This document shows positions 24,301-37,500 of a DNA stretch of 64,000 bases, piece by piece. Numbering within the stretch: the stretch's first letter is position 1; each line of letters opens with the position of its first letter. Source of the DNA: Euglena gracilis (Eukaryota; Euglenida; Euglenophyceae; Euglenales); contig CP154954.1 of NCBI GenBank assembly GCA_039621445.1, positions 55,796,838 through 55,860,837 on the forward strand, read 5' to 3'. The translations under genes and the position numbers were made by a program. The notes under the pieces were generated by a model. It was not told the origin of the DNA. It worked only from the letters and a program-made list of their open reading frames with translations, and searched no databases.

Positions 24301-27300
24301 TCTTTGTATATACAGATAATTACCTATGCGCCTCTGACCTGCAAATTGCATGCAGTCAGTAGTCTATTTCGCTGCGGGGGTTGTACATGTGGCCCTTACT
24401 CATCCTCCTCTTCACAGGTATGACGTACTTGAGGCCAGGGCCTATCTAATTTCCGTCTCCACAGCAGAGATATTCCGATTCCAGCCTTCCAAAGGATGAC
24501 TGTGGGCGGTGGCAAACCTTCTTTTCTGCTGCCCTCCCCCCCCACTGTGAAATAACCAGCAATGAACAATTGAACTCCTGGTTGTTTTTTTTTTGCAGAC
24601 TCCCAATAAAAGGACCCTCCTGGTCCCCTTGTAAACCCCTCGAGGTTGAGAGGGGCCCTGTCTGCAACGCTGGACTTCACGTCCGACCGGAAGCGCATGG
24701 GGGTGGTCGTCCGCAACCTGGAGACGGACGCCATCACCCTCCTCGTGAAGGTGACGTCTGCCCCCTTTTGTCCCCCCTCCAGCTCCCCCCTTTTCCTTTC
24801 CCATATCCTCCCAGTGGTCGGAGCCGCCCACCCTGGGCCGTTGCCTCCGTCGCGGCGCCCATTGCTGAGTCCTCCGGCGCCTGCCGCTCATCCTTTGGGC
24901 ACGCCACCCGTCCTTCGGACATGCGCCGTTGCAGGGGGCGGACGACAAAGTCATGGAGCGCCTCGCATCGCCCAACTCCTCCGGCATTTATGAGGCGGAG
25001 GAGGTCACGGAGCCCCTTGGGCGGGACATGGCAAACCTGTCGCTGTTCGCCTCGAATGGGCTGCGCACGCTGTGCGTCGCGTACCGGGGTATGGCGCGTT
25101 GATCACCACTTAGACATAGACCTATGTATGAATGTATGTAGACATATGGTTATGTATATCTGTACCTATATATATCCATACCCATATGTGTATCTATCTG
25201 CAAATGTATATATCTATGCCTATGTCTATGTCTGTGTCTGTGTCTGTGTCCATGTCTATGTCTATGTCTGTATCTATATCTATATCCCTAACTACATCTG
25301 TTTCTATATCGATATTCAACATCTATACCTATATCTATATCTATATCTATATCTATATCTATATCTATATCTATATCTATATCTATATCTATATCTATAT
25401 CTATATCTATATCTATATCTATATCTATATCTATATATAGAGATATATATATCTATATCTATATCTATATCTATATCTATATCTATATCTATATCTATAT
25501 ATAGATATCTATATATATCTATATCTATATCTATATCTATATCTATATCTATATCTATATCTATATCTATATCTATATCTATATATCTATATCCACATCT
25601 ATATCCATATCCATATCCGCATATCCATGTCCGCATCCATCCATATCCATATCCATATCCATATATCTATATCCATATCCATATATCCATATATCTATAT
25701 CTGTATCTATGTAAATATATATAGATATTGATGTGGATATGGATATGGATATGGATACAGATATGGATATGGATATGGATACAGATATGGATATGGATAT
25801 ACGCAATGACGATAACAAGATATAGACAACTAGATATAAGATAGTAGATAGAGATATAGTATGAATAGATATAGATATAGATATAGATATTGATACAGAT
25901 ATAGATGTTGATATTGATATTGATATTGATATCGATATTGATATTGACGTTGATATTGATATTGATATGGATGTTGATGTAGACACTCTGTGTCATGTCT
26001 TGGCTGGGGTCCAGCAATTGTCGAAAAGTGATTGGGGTGATTGTGAAAGAGTGATACGGCCAAGACCATAGTGTCACTAAACATCTGCCCCGGAGTGGGT
26101 GGGGTTTCGACGGTGGGTGACTGGGTTGGGGCTGCTGAACCCCCTGGGGGGGTACACCATGGGTCAGGTTTTTAGCCTGGCCAAAGGCTGGGCCAGAAAA
26201 CTTTTTTTTCAAGCGGTTTAGGCTGATTTTCGCTGGATTTTGGTTGGGTGGGTGGGTGGTTGACCTTCCGGGGGTGTTGGCTTCCGTCGTGGGTGGGTGG
26301 GTGGGTTTTCGAAAAAAGTGGGTGGGTGTGTGGGTTTTGGGAAAAGTGCCCCCCTCCCTGTGGGTCATTAAGTAAATCTATGGTCGAGACAATAGGCTTT
26401 CTGCCACAGACAATAGGCTTTATGCCACAGTAAAGCAGGACAAAATGCCAGCATCTGAGAAATTGGGCCAGTTATTTGGGTTGAATGTGAGAAAGGTCTG
26501 GAAATGGATTTTCAGTAAACTATTTCATCATCTGAAGAATATTTGCCTCGTTGCCATCTTTGGAACCTATGTTAAAATTTCTCCTTCTGTGGGCCTCAGT
26601 GCGGAGTGTGCGTGTCGCTTTCAAATGACTTGGACTTCCGGCCATTTCCTCCTGAAGCGGCCCATTGCATGTGCACAAGAAATCCCAGAAAACCAGAGCA
26701 CACCTCAGAGGGGATTCCGTGGCACGGCGCGACGCAGCAACGCAGCTTCGGACATTGGCAGCCTCCCTCCCCCAGTGCTGTCGGAGGACGCGTTCCGGGC
26801 CTGGCGGGTGGAGTACCTGAAGGCCAAGGTGGCGCGGGGTGACCGGCGGGCGAAGGACCTCGCCACGGCCTGCGACAAGCTGGAGATGGACCTGCACTTC
26901 GTGGGAGGTGGCGGCAGCGCGTCACATGTCACCAGTGCTCTAGTATCATTATTTGTTCCATCCAAATATTTCCTGGAAAATGCCAACCTGGTTGGGCTTT
27001 TTTCCCCTTGTTTTTGGGGTACCAGCTGCCAGCGCTGGACCCCCCCCCCCCTCGTACTCCCCAGCCCCCCCCGGGGGGGGGGCGGGAGTCCAGCCAGCAC
27101 CTTTTTTTTCAGCCAGCCCGTGGGACCAGGCTGTATTTTAGTCGGGTGCCGACCCCACCCCGGGCCTGCCTGGGCAGGCACCCCAAGGCACTCCAAATCC
27201 GACCCCCCCCAGGGGGGGGGGGTAGGGCATACGGCCAAAAGTGCCCTAGCACAACCCCGGCGCCGAAGGCGCCGGGGAGCCAAAAATGGCCTATTTTCAA

Positions 27301-30300
27301 AGGAATGTGCCCGGGCACAGGCCGAAATCCGACCCAGTGCCTGCCTGGGCAGGCACTCACAGGCACTCCGGACCCCCCCTCCCCCCCCCGGGGTTGGTAA
27401 AAAAACAGCCTGCGTGGGACCTCCCCCCTGGGATGTTTAAGAAGACCCATGCATGCATCCTTATATGCACACAAACATATGCCTAAATGTATGCATATGG
27501 TGGCCTGATTAACACGTTCAATCACAACGTTTTCTGTTTCTGTTTCTATTTTATAAATGGTTGCTGCAGGAATGATAACGTATTGATTTCCTTCTCGTAG
27601 GTTAATGCCAAATCATCCACAAAAATTTGAAACCAAGGAACTGGGCATGAAAGCATTTTGTTGATTTTTTTTTTGAGTAGTTGGGAAAGACACTTTTTTT
27701 TTTACATCTGACACCATGAAAAAATGGCCAGGACCTCACATTTCGTGTTCTAAAACTGGAAAAACTCGCTAAAACGCGAAAAATCCTGGCAACCCACCTC
27801 ATGAAGGCTCCCAATTTGGCATTGGGGAAGGATTGCACACCTGTTGCAGTGGCTTCTTTTGGGCCAGGAAGATTTGATTTCCTGTTTGCCTCCCTGCTTT
27901 TTTGTACCGCTCACCCATAGGTCAGTTCCGCTGCCTTACCACCGTCCAGTCTCTGAAACGGACACACGGAGTTCAAGGTAGGCTGGTGCGTCCGCCCACC
28001 TTTCTCTGCCCAACACAGCGTCCGCCATCGAAGACCGCCTGCAAGACGCGGTGCCCGAGACCATCCAGGCCCTGCAGCAAGCGGGCATCACGCTGTGGAT
28101 GCTCACAGGTCTGCCTGTCAGGTCCAACGAGGTCAGTCAGGTGCCCCCCCAAACCCAAAGGAGTGCATGTGCACAGGGGTGAGGTGGCGTGTTTTCCCAC
28201 AGGAGACAAGTTCGAGACAGCGAAACAGGTGGCGATCAGCTGCAGTTTACTGCCGGAGCAGGAGGAGTGTCTGGTGTGGATTGCGAGTTTCTGATTATCC
28301 TACTAAGTGAGGGTTGGTTGCGTGGGGCATTTTGGGGGCTGACCCTCTGGCTGATTCTTTGCAATTTTGTCAAGAAATTTGCAAGCGAAAATTTTTTTCG
28401 TAACAGTCGGGGGGTGTCAGTTTCTTCTTCCCCAAAGAACCTGCTTGGTACTCCGGTGGTCACACACTTTCACCATGGGAACTACTCCCAGGTTTTTCCT
28501 CAAGTGGTGCCCCACCCCCAGGAACAGGCCAACCAACCAGCACCCTTTGTCCAGCCAGCAGCTCCCAGCTATGGGCTGCGACCCCCCCCCCCCCCAGGCG
28601 GTCTGGAGAAATGATGTTGGGGCCAGCCCGGCGCAGCGGGGCTGGGCTGAAACTTTTTTTGTTCTGCAAAGGGCCGAAAATTTCGAGGAAAAGTAAAAAT
28701 GGCATATTTGAGGGGTTGTGGGTTTCCACCCAACCCAGCTGGATTAATATATTTTTTTGCCTGTTTTCGGGTCGGAGCTGCTCCAGCCCGGCAGCTGGCC
28801 GACCCCCCCCCCCCTTTACCCTGGACTGGAAGCTGGACCCCCAGCCCCAGGGGTGGTCCACCCTTTTCAGCCGGTGCTTGGGACGATCCCTGCGTACTCC
28901 CCACCCACAGGTCAAGTTTGATACCACTTTTGCAAACACTACTCGCCTCCCCCCCCCAAATCCTTGACCAACCGTCAGTGTGGATGGATTAGGAAATTGC
29001 CAAAATGACAGCCCGGACAGCCCGGAGATTGTTTCTCCGTATCCACATGCCTTCAACGTTTGTTTCCCGTGGTCGTTTTTGCGGGGTAGAACTCTCTTTG
29101 ATACCCGTTCAAAAAATCACCGATGTTTTTAAATTTTTGCAACGTTAACTGTTTGAATTTCTTCTTGCTCAGGTAGTTGTAGGGTCTACGTGTTCCGAAG
29201 TGATAGCCTGCTTGAAGGACATACAGTTCAAGGTGTGCATTTTCTGTGAGGAGCACTCTTTGGATCATCGTCTTTCTGCCAGATCGCTTCTATCACTCCG
29301 AAGAATGAAGAACTTAGTGTTGGTGAGAGAGTTTGGCGAACTTACCGACCGCCCTTCCAAATTGCTTCTATTTCGTTCGTCAAAAAATATGGATTCAGAT
29401 TTCAGACATGACACCGCTTTATTTGTTTTGTTTCACAAGGCCCATCGAAATTGCAGTGTTTGTCGACAGGGACGAGCGTTGTTAGTTTGGGCCTCAGTTG
29501 TTTACTTCAGCCTGTCCCTTTGAGCGGTCCCCGTCGTTCGCTCCCGCAGTACCACCGCCACGCCGAGCGGCGCCATCTCCGATGCATCGCTCCGCCGGGG
29601 GCAGCCCTGCTTCGGACGGAGCCCACGTTCCGGGAGGCTGCGCCGCTGCTGCCGCGCTCCGTCTCAACGCCCCCAACTGATGACGAGCTGTATGCCTCTC
29701 CAGTTGTTGCTTTAGGGGAGGGAGATCGGCATAAACTTAATTGGCTCAGACGAAACTGGGTGGTCGAAAACTGCATAAATATATTTTAGAATACAAGAAG
29801 CACATTTTCAAGAAATCCTCTGGCCAGTTTTCAGGAATCTTCTTTTCAAGATGAAATAGCATTTTTGTTGTTCCTCATGGAAGTTGCCAAAGTTTTCCAT
29901 GTGTTTTTTTTTTAGTTAAACAAAAGACCACCCAGATTTTCTGGGTCCATTTCAAGAATTTCACCACCATTTTTTCAAAAAACAATTTTTTCGAAGCCAA
30001 TTTAATCTCCCCCCCCCAACAATGGGTTGTTGTGCTTGTGTGCTTTGTCTATTCATGCTAGGTTATTTTAATTCTTTGTGGTGTTGTTTCTTAATGGTTT
30101 TGAGGATGTTGATTGATTGGATGTTGTTGTTCTTGTTGTTGTTGTTCGGTTCAGAAATTATATATTTTTTTTTAAAATGGGGTTTCAATTTTTTTTGAAA
30201 AGTGGGCTTTTCTCCAAAGCAACAGGACAATAGTTTGATGACGTTGGTGTCAGAGGTGGAGCCCAGAAACAAAACTTTTTTGTTGAAACACATAGGTGCC

Positions 30301-33300
30301 TGGCGAACAGCTGCTCAGAAGTTTAGGAGTTTTTGGAAGATGCAGCTTTGTTTTTTTAAAAAATGGCATGAATGTTGAAGCACTGGTTCATCCTGTTTTT
30401 CACATGCCGGGGCGGGCACATCGCTCCAGGTCTCAAAGCTGGCAACGGAACTCCCTGAGCAACAGCGCTGGAAGCCTGCCCGATAAGCCGATTGAGTGCG
30501 GGAAGGGCTACGTCCTCATGGTGTCCGGCGACACGCTGGAGCTCGCCATGCAGTATGGGCCTGCCGTGCTGGAACAATGTGCGGAGATCCTGTTTGGGGT
30601 GTTGGGGAGTATGTCAGAGGGGTGGACCCAACTCCCCCCAGGAGGTCCCATCTCCCCCCCCCTCGCCAGCAACCCCCAGCTGGGTCGCGCATCTGGTGGG
30701 GCTGTGTCTAAGGTTGAAATATAGGGGTGAAATATACAAGTTGCATGATTTTTTTTTATTTTTTTGCATAATCGAAAACCTTGAAGGTTTGCACTTTTTT
30801 GCATAATTTGCATTTTTGTTGCATACATTTTTTGCATAATGAAAATTTTGTGAAATATTTTCATCATGTTTTTTTCATTTTTTTCATTTTTTCATTTTTT
30901 TTGCACATTTTGCTTTTCGGATTTTGTTCGGGAATTTGCACAGGCAAATTGCTCTACAACTGGAGGTTGCATACCCGACATTTTTGGACCAATTTCACAC
31001 AAGCAGTAACCCCCCCCCCCAAATAACACCCCCCCCCCATGAGGGTTATTTGGGCACCCGAACTGGGGCTCCAGGGGGGGGTGTGTTATTTGGGGGGGGT
31101 GTTATTTTTACATGGAAAACCAAAGGAAAACAGGGGGGTGTGTTATTTGGGCGCTCGAAATCGGCCCCCGAGGGGGGGGTGTTATTTGGGGGGGGGTGTT
31201 ATTTGGGGGGGGGGTGGTATTTGGGGGGGGTTTAGTTGGATAATGAAATATAAGTGGCTGCAACCAGGTGAATAAACCATGTCACTTCACAAGGCTGCAT
31301 CACATTTTTCCTTTAATGTTGCATTTTGGAGCAAGTGAAAAATTTCTAAGTTCTCTCCAATGCAAAAGTGTACAGCCCCATGGAGCTTCTGAGGAATTTA
31401 TACACAACTTGCATATTCTTTGCTTTTTTTTTGCATTTTTTTTGCGATTTTTTTGCATTTTTTTGCATTGCATGTTTTGAGGAGCCTTGTTGCATATCCC
31501 CCCCCCCGCTGTGCCCACTGAAATGAAAACTGGAGCCAACTCAGCCCAGCTTTTGCGAACCGATAAATTTTCGGCGAAGCGGGAAAATATTTTTTGAAGG
31601 AAGCCGCGGGAAAAATGGCGGATATGAGTATTTCTGAATGATTTTTGTTGGGTTAAGAGTGCGTTTGAGGTGTTCGCCTCAAAGTCTTCCCTGTCAGATG
31701 CCAACGCAGCTGAGTTTCAGGCACCAAATGGGTCTGGCCTGGCAACCTTCACTGAGCGGTAGCCCAATACAGGGCTCCGGCCGGCCAGTTGGAAAAGGGG
31801 CTGGCTGGACCCCTCCCCCCTCCGGCAGGGACGAATGCCGGGCGTTGTTCTTATCCCTGTCCCTGGCCGCAAGCGCCGTGGTCTGCTGCCGCACCACGCC
31901 CCCCATCAAGGTGTGCGGTCTGTTTGGCCCACCCTGTCCCGCATCACAGCTCCTCCCATCTCGCACACGTGACACGCGTGATGCGCGTGACCCGTGCCCC
32001 GGCAGGCGGCGGTGACCCGAATGGTGAAGGAGGCAGGGATGCGGGCGCTGGCCATCGGGGACGGCGGAAACGATGTGGCGATGCTGCAGGAGGCGGACGT
32101 TGGGGTGGGCATCTCCGGCAAGGAGGGCCTGCAGGCGGCCCGTGCAGCCGACGTGTGCATCTTTTTTTTTTCCTTCAAAGTGGGCGGTGGAGTAGGACGT
32201 CTTCACGTTATGTTGATGATGGGGTTTCCGTTGTGGTTTAAACGGTTAAGAGTGCGAAAATTCGAAAATGCTGTCAAATCGATTTCAACAGATCAGTGGA
32301 GCGAAACTCCTGATTTCAATTTTTTGAAGGGGGTCGAAAGTGTCCCACTCCCTTGCCTGCCCATGGCAACGCCGAGGGGGTGCGCACTTCCTGAAAGAGA
32401 AGCATGAAAAAGGAAAACTTCTTTGTAAGCTTCACAAAAAAAATCGCACAACACAAACAAACCGTAATTGCACTCATTTGAATAATTCTTCAAATTTTTT
32501 TCAAAATCCTTAAAAGTTCACACCAAGCATCCGGAATGTTTGTCCATAATGTTGCCCAAAGTATCAGAATTCTTGCTCAGCACCTTCAAAAAAAATTGCT
32601 CGAAGGGCAGAAAAATTTTTGCACTGCGCCCCCAACAATACTTGCGCTTGTTCCGAAAAAATTCACCCGTGTCATTTTATTTTTGCTCAATGAAAAAAAG
32701 CCTCACACTGCCGAGTGCTCATGTGTGGTGTGCGTGTGTAAGTGTGCCCTCCCCCAGTTTTATCGTGAAGTGCTTTTTTTCTCCGCTTCGTTTTCGTTTT
32801 GCAGTATTCTATCGCCAAGTTCAAGTACCTGCGACCATTGTTGCTAGTCCACGGCCATTACTCTTATCAGGTTGGGCCAGAAGCATTGTTTGTGTCTTCG
32901 CTGCTTGTTTGCAATGGGTCTCCACCATCCATCTTTTTTAATCCTGACCTTTCCGGGTTGATTTCGTCCCAGCCCGGCAGCAGCACCCTCCCACCCCCAG
33001 AGGTGCGGGTGCTGCCCAACTAGCCCAGCCCAGCCAGCCATTTTTTTTTTGCTGTGAGCGTTTCAGTCTTTTTTCGAGCACTGAAGTGTGCGATACACCT
33101 TGTAGCCATTGCGAAATAAGATATTGCCCATTCCTGATGCATACCGCATCCAGACAGCCTGCTCATTATTTCCCCCCTTTTTGTTTTCCCACTTCAGGTA
33201 CAACGAGGATCCCGTCCTGTCCCCAGGGGGGGTGACAAGCCAGCCAGCCCAAATTTTTAGCCAGCTCAATCTCTAGCCCTAGCCCTGCTCCCCCTTGGGG

Positions 33301-34550
33301 TCCTTAAAGAGTTTCATGGTTCCCATTTGGTTTCTTTTTTAATTTTTTGTAGATGCGCACATGCCAGTCGTCTGCAGCAAATGTTGTTTGTGTTTTTTTT
33401 TTGACAGTGGTTTATTCCTTGTGTAACGTTGAAGTCCTCACCCTGCAGTCTGTTGCCTGCATTCTGGTCCCCAGAGAACATGCTACATCGTGCAGTACTG
33501 CTTCTACAAGTCGATGCTATTGTCTTTCATCCAGCTCCTCTTCAACCTCTTCTGTCATTTCAGCGGCTTGTCCCTCTGGGATGCCTTCCAGCTCTTCATG
33601 TTCAATGGTGTGAAGCCCCCCTTCCCGGTCTGTGTGTGTACGCGCGCGTGTGCTCTTGTATGTGTGCGTGCGCGCGTGCGTGCGTGCCAGGGGTTTTCTA
33701 AGCCGACCCCAGGGTTCGATACAAGGAGGTGCATGGGGTTTGGGTGGGGTGTTTTTTTTTGTTTTTGCATTTTTGATATTTTTTTTTGCCTAAAATGTGC
33801 CCAAAATGGCAGTTTTGGCTGTTTTTGGGAGTCAAGAATTTTCAGCCCAGCCACCCAGCCCACCCAGAGCGACACTGCTTTGGGGGGGTGGGGGGGGGGG
33901 GCTGCTTACTGAACATTTTGGTGTGGTGCACGGGAAGGTCTACGTTGGAGCATGCACTCAGCTGAATTGCAAGCCAGTGAGTGTGATTTGTCAGCCACAT
34001 TTTGAACAATATTTTCAAGGTTTTTTCTTTTAAGAATGATTTCTGTTTTCGTTTTGCATGCTTTATTGTTAGGTAATCTCAAGGATTATACTACGGAGAA
34101 ACAATCTGCTGCCACAACCGCCCAAAGGTGGTTTTGGTGCCAAATGGAATGTGGTTTTCGACCCCCTTTTTTGAAAGAAGGAAATTAATAGAAATTCACG
34201 GATAATCACGGAAAAATCGCAGAAAATCACGGACACATTTTGGCCTCGGCCAGCATGGAAATGGGAGGAATCCTGGTGGGTGGGTGGGTGGGTGGGTGGG
34301 TGGGAAGCCTCAGAGCTGGACCCCGAGGGGGGGGGGTCTTTAAGGCATGCCTGTGTATGGGGTGTGAGTGGGTGGTCAGCCCTTTCAAACCATTTTTGTC
34401 ATTGTGGCCCATTTTTGTACCCTGAAAGCAAAAACCCCGTTACCGTTCAGGCGCTGTAAGGGCGGCCAGAAACAAGAATAAATAGAATATAACTCGTTGA
34501 TGGGGGAGGATGGGGGGTTCAAGGCTGGAAAAAGGCTCCTGGCTGGAAAG

Positions 34551-34581
<31 letters not shown>

Positions 34582-37500
34582 ACACTCATTACCCACCCAA
34601 ATTTGGGTTGGTTGTAAACAGTTTGCTGGCTGACTCCTACCCCATAGGGGTCCCGACTTGGGCCCGACTTGGGGTCGAATTGGGCAACCCCCCCCCCCCC
34701 AAATAACCTGGTGGAGTGCCAGTTTAATGGAACCAACTTTTGGCTCTGCCCCCCTGCCAAGTTATTTTGGCCCCCTTCTCAGCGTTGTGAAGGAATTTTG
34801 CCTAAAAAGGGGGGTGAAAAGTTACTGGAACCATCCTTTTTTGCCCCTGCCCCCGCCAAGTTATTCGGCCACTCGGCCAGGAGCAAGGGCCCCAAGGACT
34901 CGGCCACTCGGCAAGGAGCAAGGGTTGTTTGGGGGGTTTTACCTGAAAATCGAAGCTATAAATTTTCCCATAACACTGCCAATTATGCAAAAGAAGTTCA
35001 TAATAGGCAGTTATTTTTTGCTCATAAATTTCCCAGTCCGGTGTGGGTGGATGGGCACGGGTGTGCTCTCTGATGTCATAAGCGAAAAGCCACAAAGATC
35101 CGTAATCCAAGCCATACCGCCTTTTCCCACCCACGCAGGGCTCTTCACGCTGGCCCCCATCTTCTTCTACGTGCTGGACCGCAGCGTGCCCCGCCCCCAC
35201 CTCGAGGCCCACCCGCGCCTCTACCGCCACACGCAGGGCGACGGCGGCCTCAACGCCCGCACGTTCACCAGCTTCCTGTGGCGGGCGCAGCTGCAGGCCG
35301 CGGCGGGCTTCTTCCTGTCCCTGACCCTGCTCGGGTGTGTGGTGGCAGCACCTCATGTGGTGGCTGCACCTCGTGCCACCCCGTGTGGATTTCGCCTTCT
35401 GATCCCTTGCGTTGATTCTCAGGGCGGGGTACACTTCCGTTGATGGCCACCCTGCGGACATGTGGAAGCTGTCGGTCACGGTGTACAGCGCCTTGATGAG
35501 CCTCCAGGTTGCTGTCCTCCTGATGGAGTCCAATACCATCGCTCTCCTGAACCAGGTGCGTGCTGCACTCCAGCATCCTCAACCCCCCTCCCCTAAAACC
35601 TTGCCCAACAACATCGGCAGAAACAATAAGCATTTCGTTTCTTAAATGTATTTCGGTCCCCCCCCATTCATTGCAAGGGATTAGGGAATGCCGCTGAATA
35701 ATGTCCAGCATAGCGCAAGAATGCTTGATTAAAAATTAGTTAGAAACTCCTGCAACCAACCAACCAACCAACCAACCAAAGTACGACTTTTAACCCTCCC
35801 CCCCATTGGTTAATCACCATTACTCTAGTTGCTTTTTTTTGGCCGATGACCATCTGTACGCTGATTTTTATCCCAACTACAAACATATATTTCGGTCTGG
35901 GGAAATCCTTTCAGCAGCCCCCCAGCTGTGTGGCAGTGTTCAACACAAGGAGGGAAGATGTTTGGGGTTGAGGTGGGTGTGTCTATCCCCCCCACTCACC
36001 AGAGGAGGATGCTCTTTGCACCAAGCTTGGGCTGGGGACCCAGACCCAGAGATGGTCAAGTTTTTCTTTGTGCTGCTTTGAGTTTTTTTTTTACATTGCG
36101 GCCAGAAAAATAGTCCCAATAGTGCGGACATCACATTCCCAGTCATTTTTGGGGTACACATTCTTCCCCATTCAGCGCTTCGCTCCTGGCCTAGTAACCT
36201 GTAAGGCCAAGTAACCTGTGACCTTGTACGTGGCTGAATATTTGCTCTCGGCACCTGAGTTCTGCAGGCGATCCCCCCATGCACGAGCACCATGGCGTTG
36301 CCCTCCAGGTCGCCATCTGGGGCACGTTCGTGCTGTACTGGATAACAGTGGTGGTTTACTGTGCGGTTCCCAGCACGGAGCAGTATCATGTGATGGACCG
36401 GTATGTAGCCCACCTTCCTCAAGGCAAATGCCCTCCGCACTGCAAAGAGCCCGGGAGAGGAGCAAGTGCATTCCTTGGCAAAGTTCCAACAGAGGTCTAA
36501 TGCAGTTGTAAACTTTTGAACCCAGAACTCCCAACCAATAAATTCGCAAACCTGGAAAACATTTGCGTTCTCTAACAGGATCAAAAGGACACACGTCTCT
36601 GAAGAGGTGAGTTTCAGGGCACCAGCATTGCGGTTCAAAAATGATGATTATTTCTCAGACTCGATTTCCGAGTTTAGTACAAGGATTGGAAAGCTGATTA
36701 GAAAGCTGTGTTGAAAATATTGTTCTTAATATTGAACCCGCTCACCCTCATGAGTTATGGACTCTGTTCTTAGGCGGCCTTGCCCGCACTTAGTTACTTA
36801 CTTAAGCTTTTAATTTTTCTATTGTGCATCTGCGCAATTTTTTGCTCTTTTTTTAAACCCAGCTATGAAACCCATCGTTTGACCCTTTGGCCCCGCGGCA
36901 CCCTCCACGATTGGACCTGCGTCCTTGCCGATGTCAGGACCCAGAGAACAGGCCTAATTTTGTTGTTTTTTCTGGCTGTGCACCATGTCAATACAAGTTT
37001 CAACTCCGGGTGACGTGAATTTTCTCAAAACAGGGCTGAAACCCCCGTCGTGAGTCCCTTGTTTTTGAAGCCCTGAATGGTTTCCCCACAAGGTGTTACA
37101 CTGGGCCGGGTAAAATTTGACTTTTTTTGTCGCTTTTTTTAAGCTCTGTGCAATGTGTGTGAATGGTTGCCTGCTCAGTCGTCTTGAGGGTGGACTCTGG
37201 AAAAAAAAACACGGCGTCCCAAGAGAGTTGTCATCCCTGGGAGCATGTAGCGGGAGGTGCGGTACAAATGGGGAACGACCCAGGTGCAGGGGTTGGGGGA
37301 GTTGAGGGGAGCCCGGGTCTTTTCTACTGAGCAACTCCAGTCCCCGCACTACCGGGCACAGAACGCAATGGTTGTGGCCGTTGCGCGCGATCGCAACAGT
37401 AACCCATGGTGCATGGGCGCAATGCATCACCACCAGCCACGCCATGGGCAACGGAAGCACCTGAACTCATGGGCATCTCTCTTGCGTGTTACGTAAGTGT

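Noticed and set aside
25132-25986. Long Tyr/Ile/Asp-repeat frames on both strands
   Set aside because: Artefacts of the ATATCT satellite in an intron.
29551-29760. Longer GC-rich frame [12 protein letters not shown] as flippase linker
   Set aside because: It needs another exon 20 end and lacks a downstream join in phase; the 49-base exon fits both sides.
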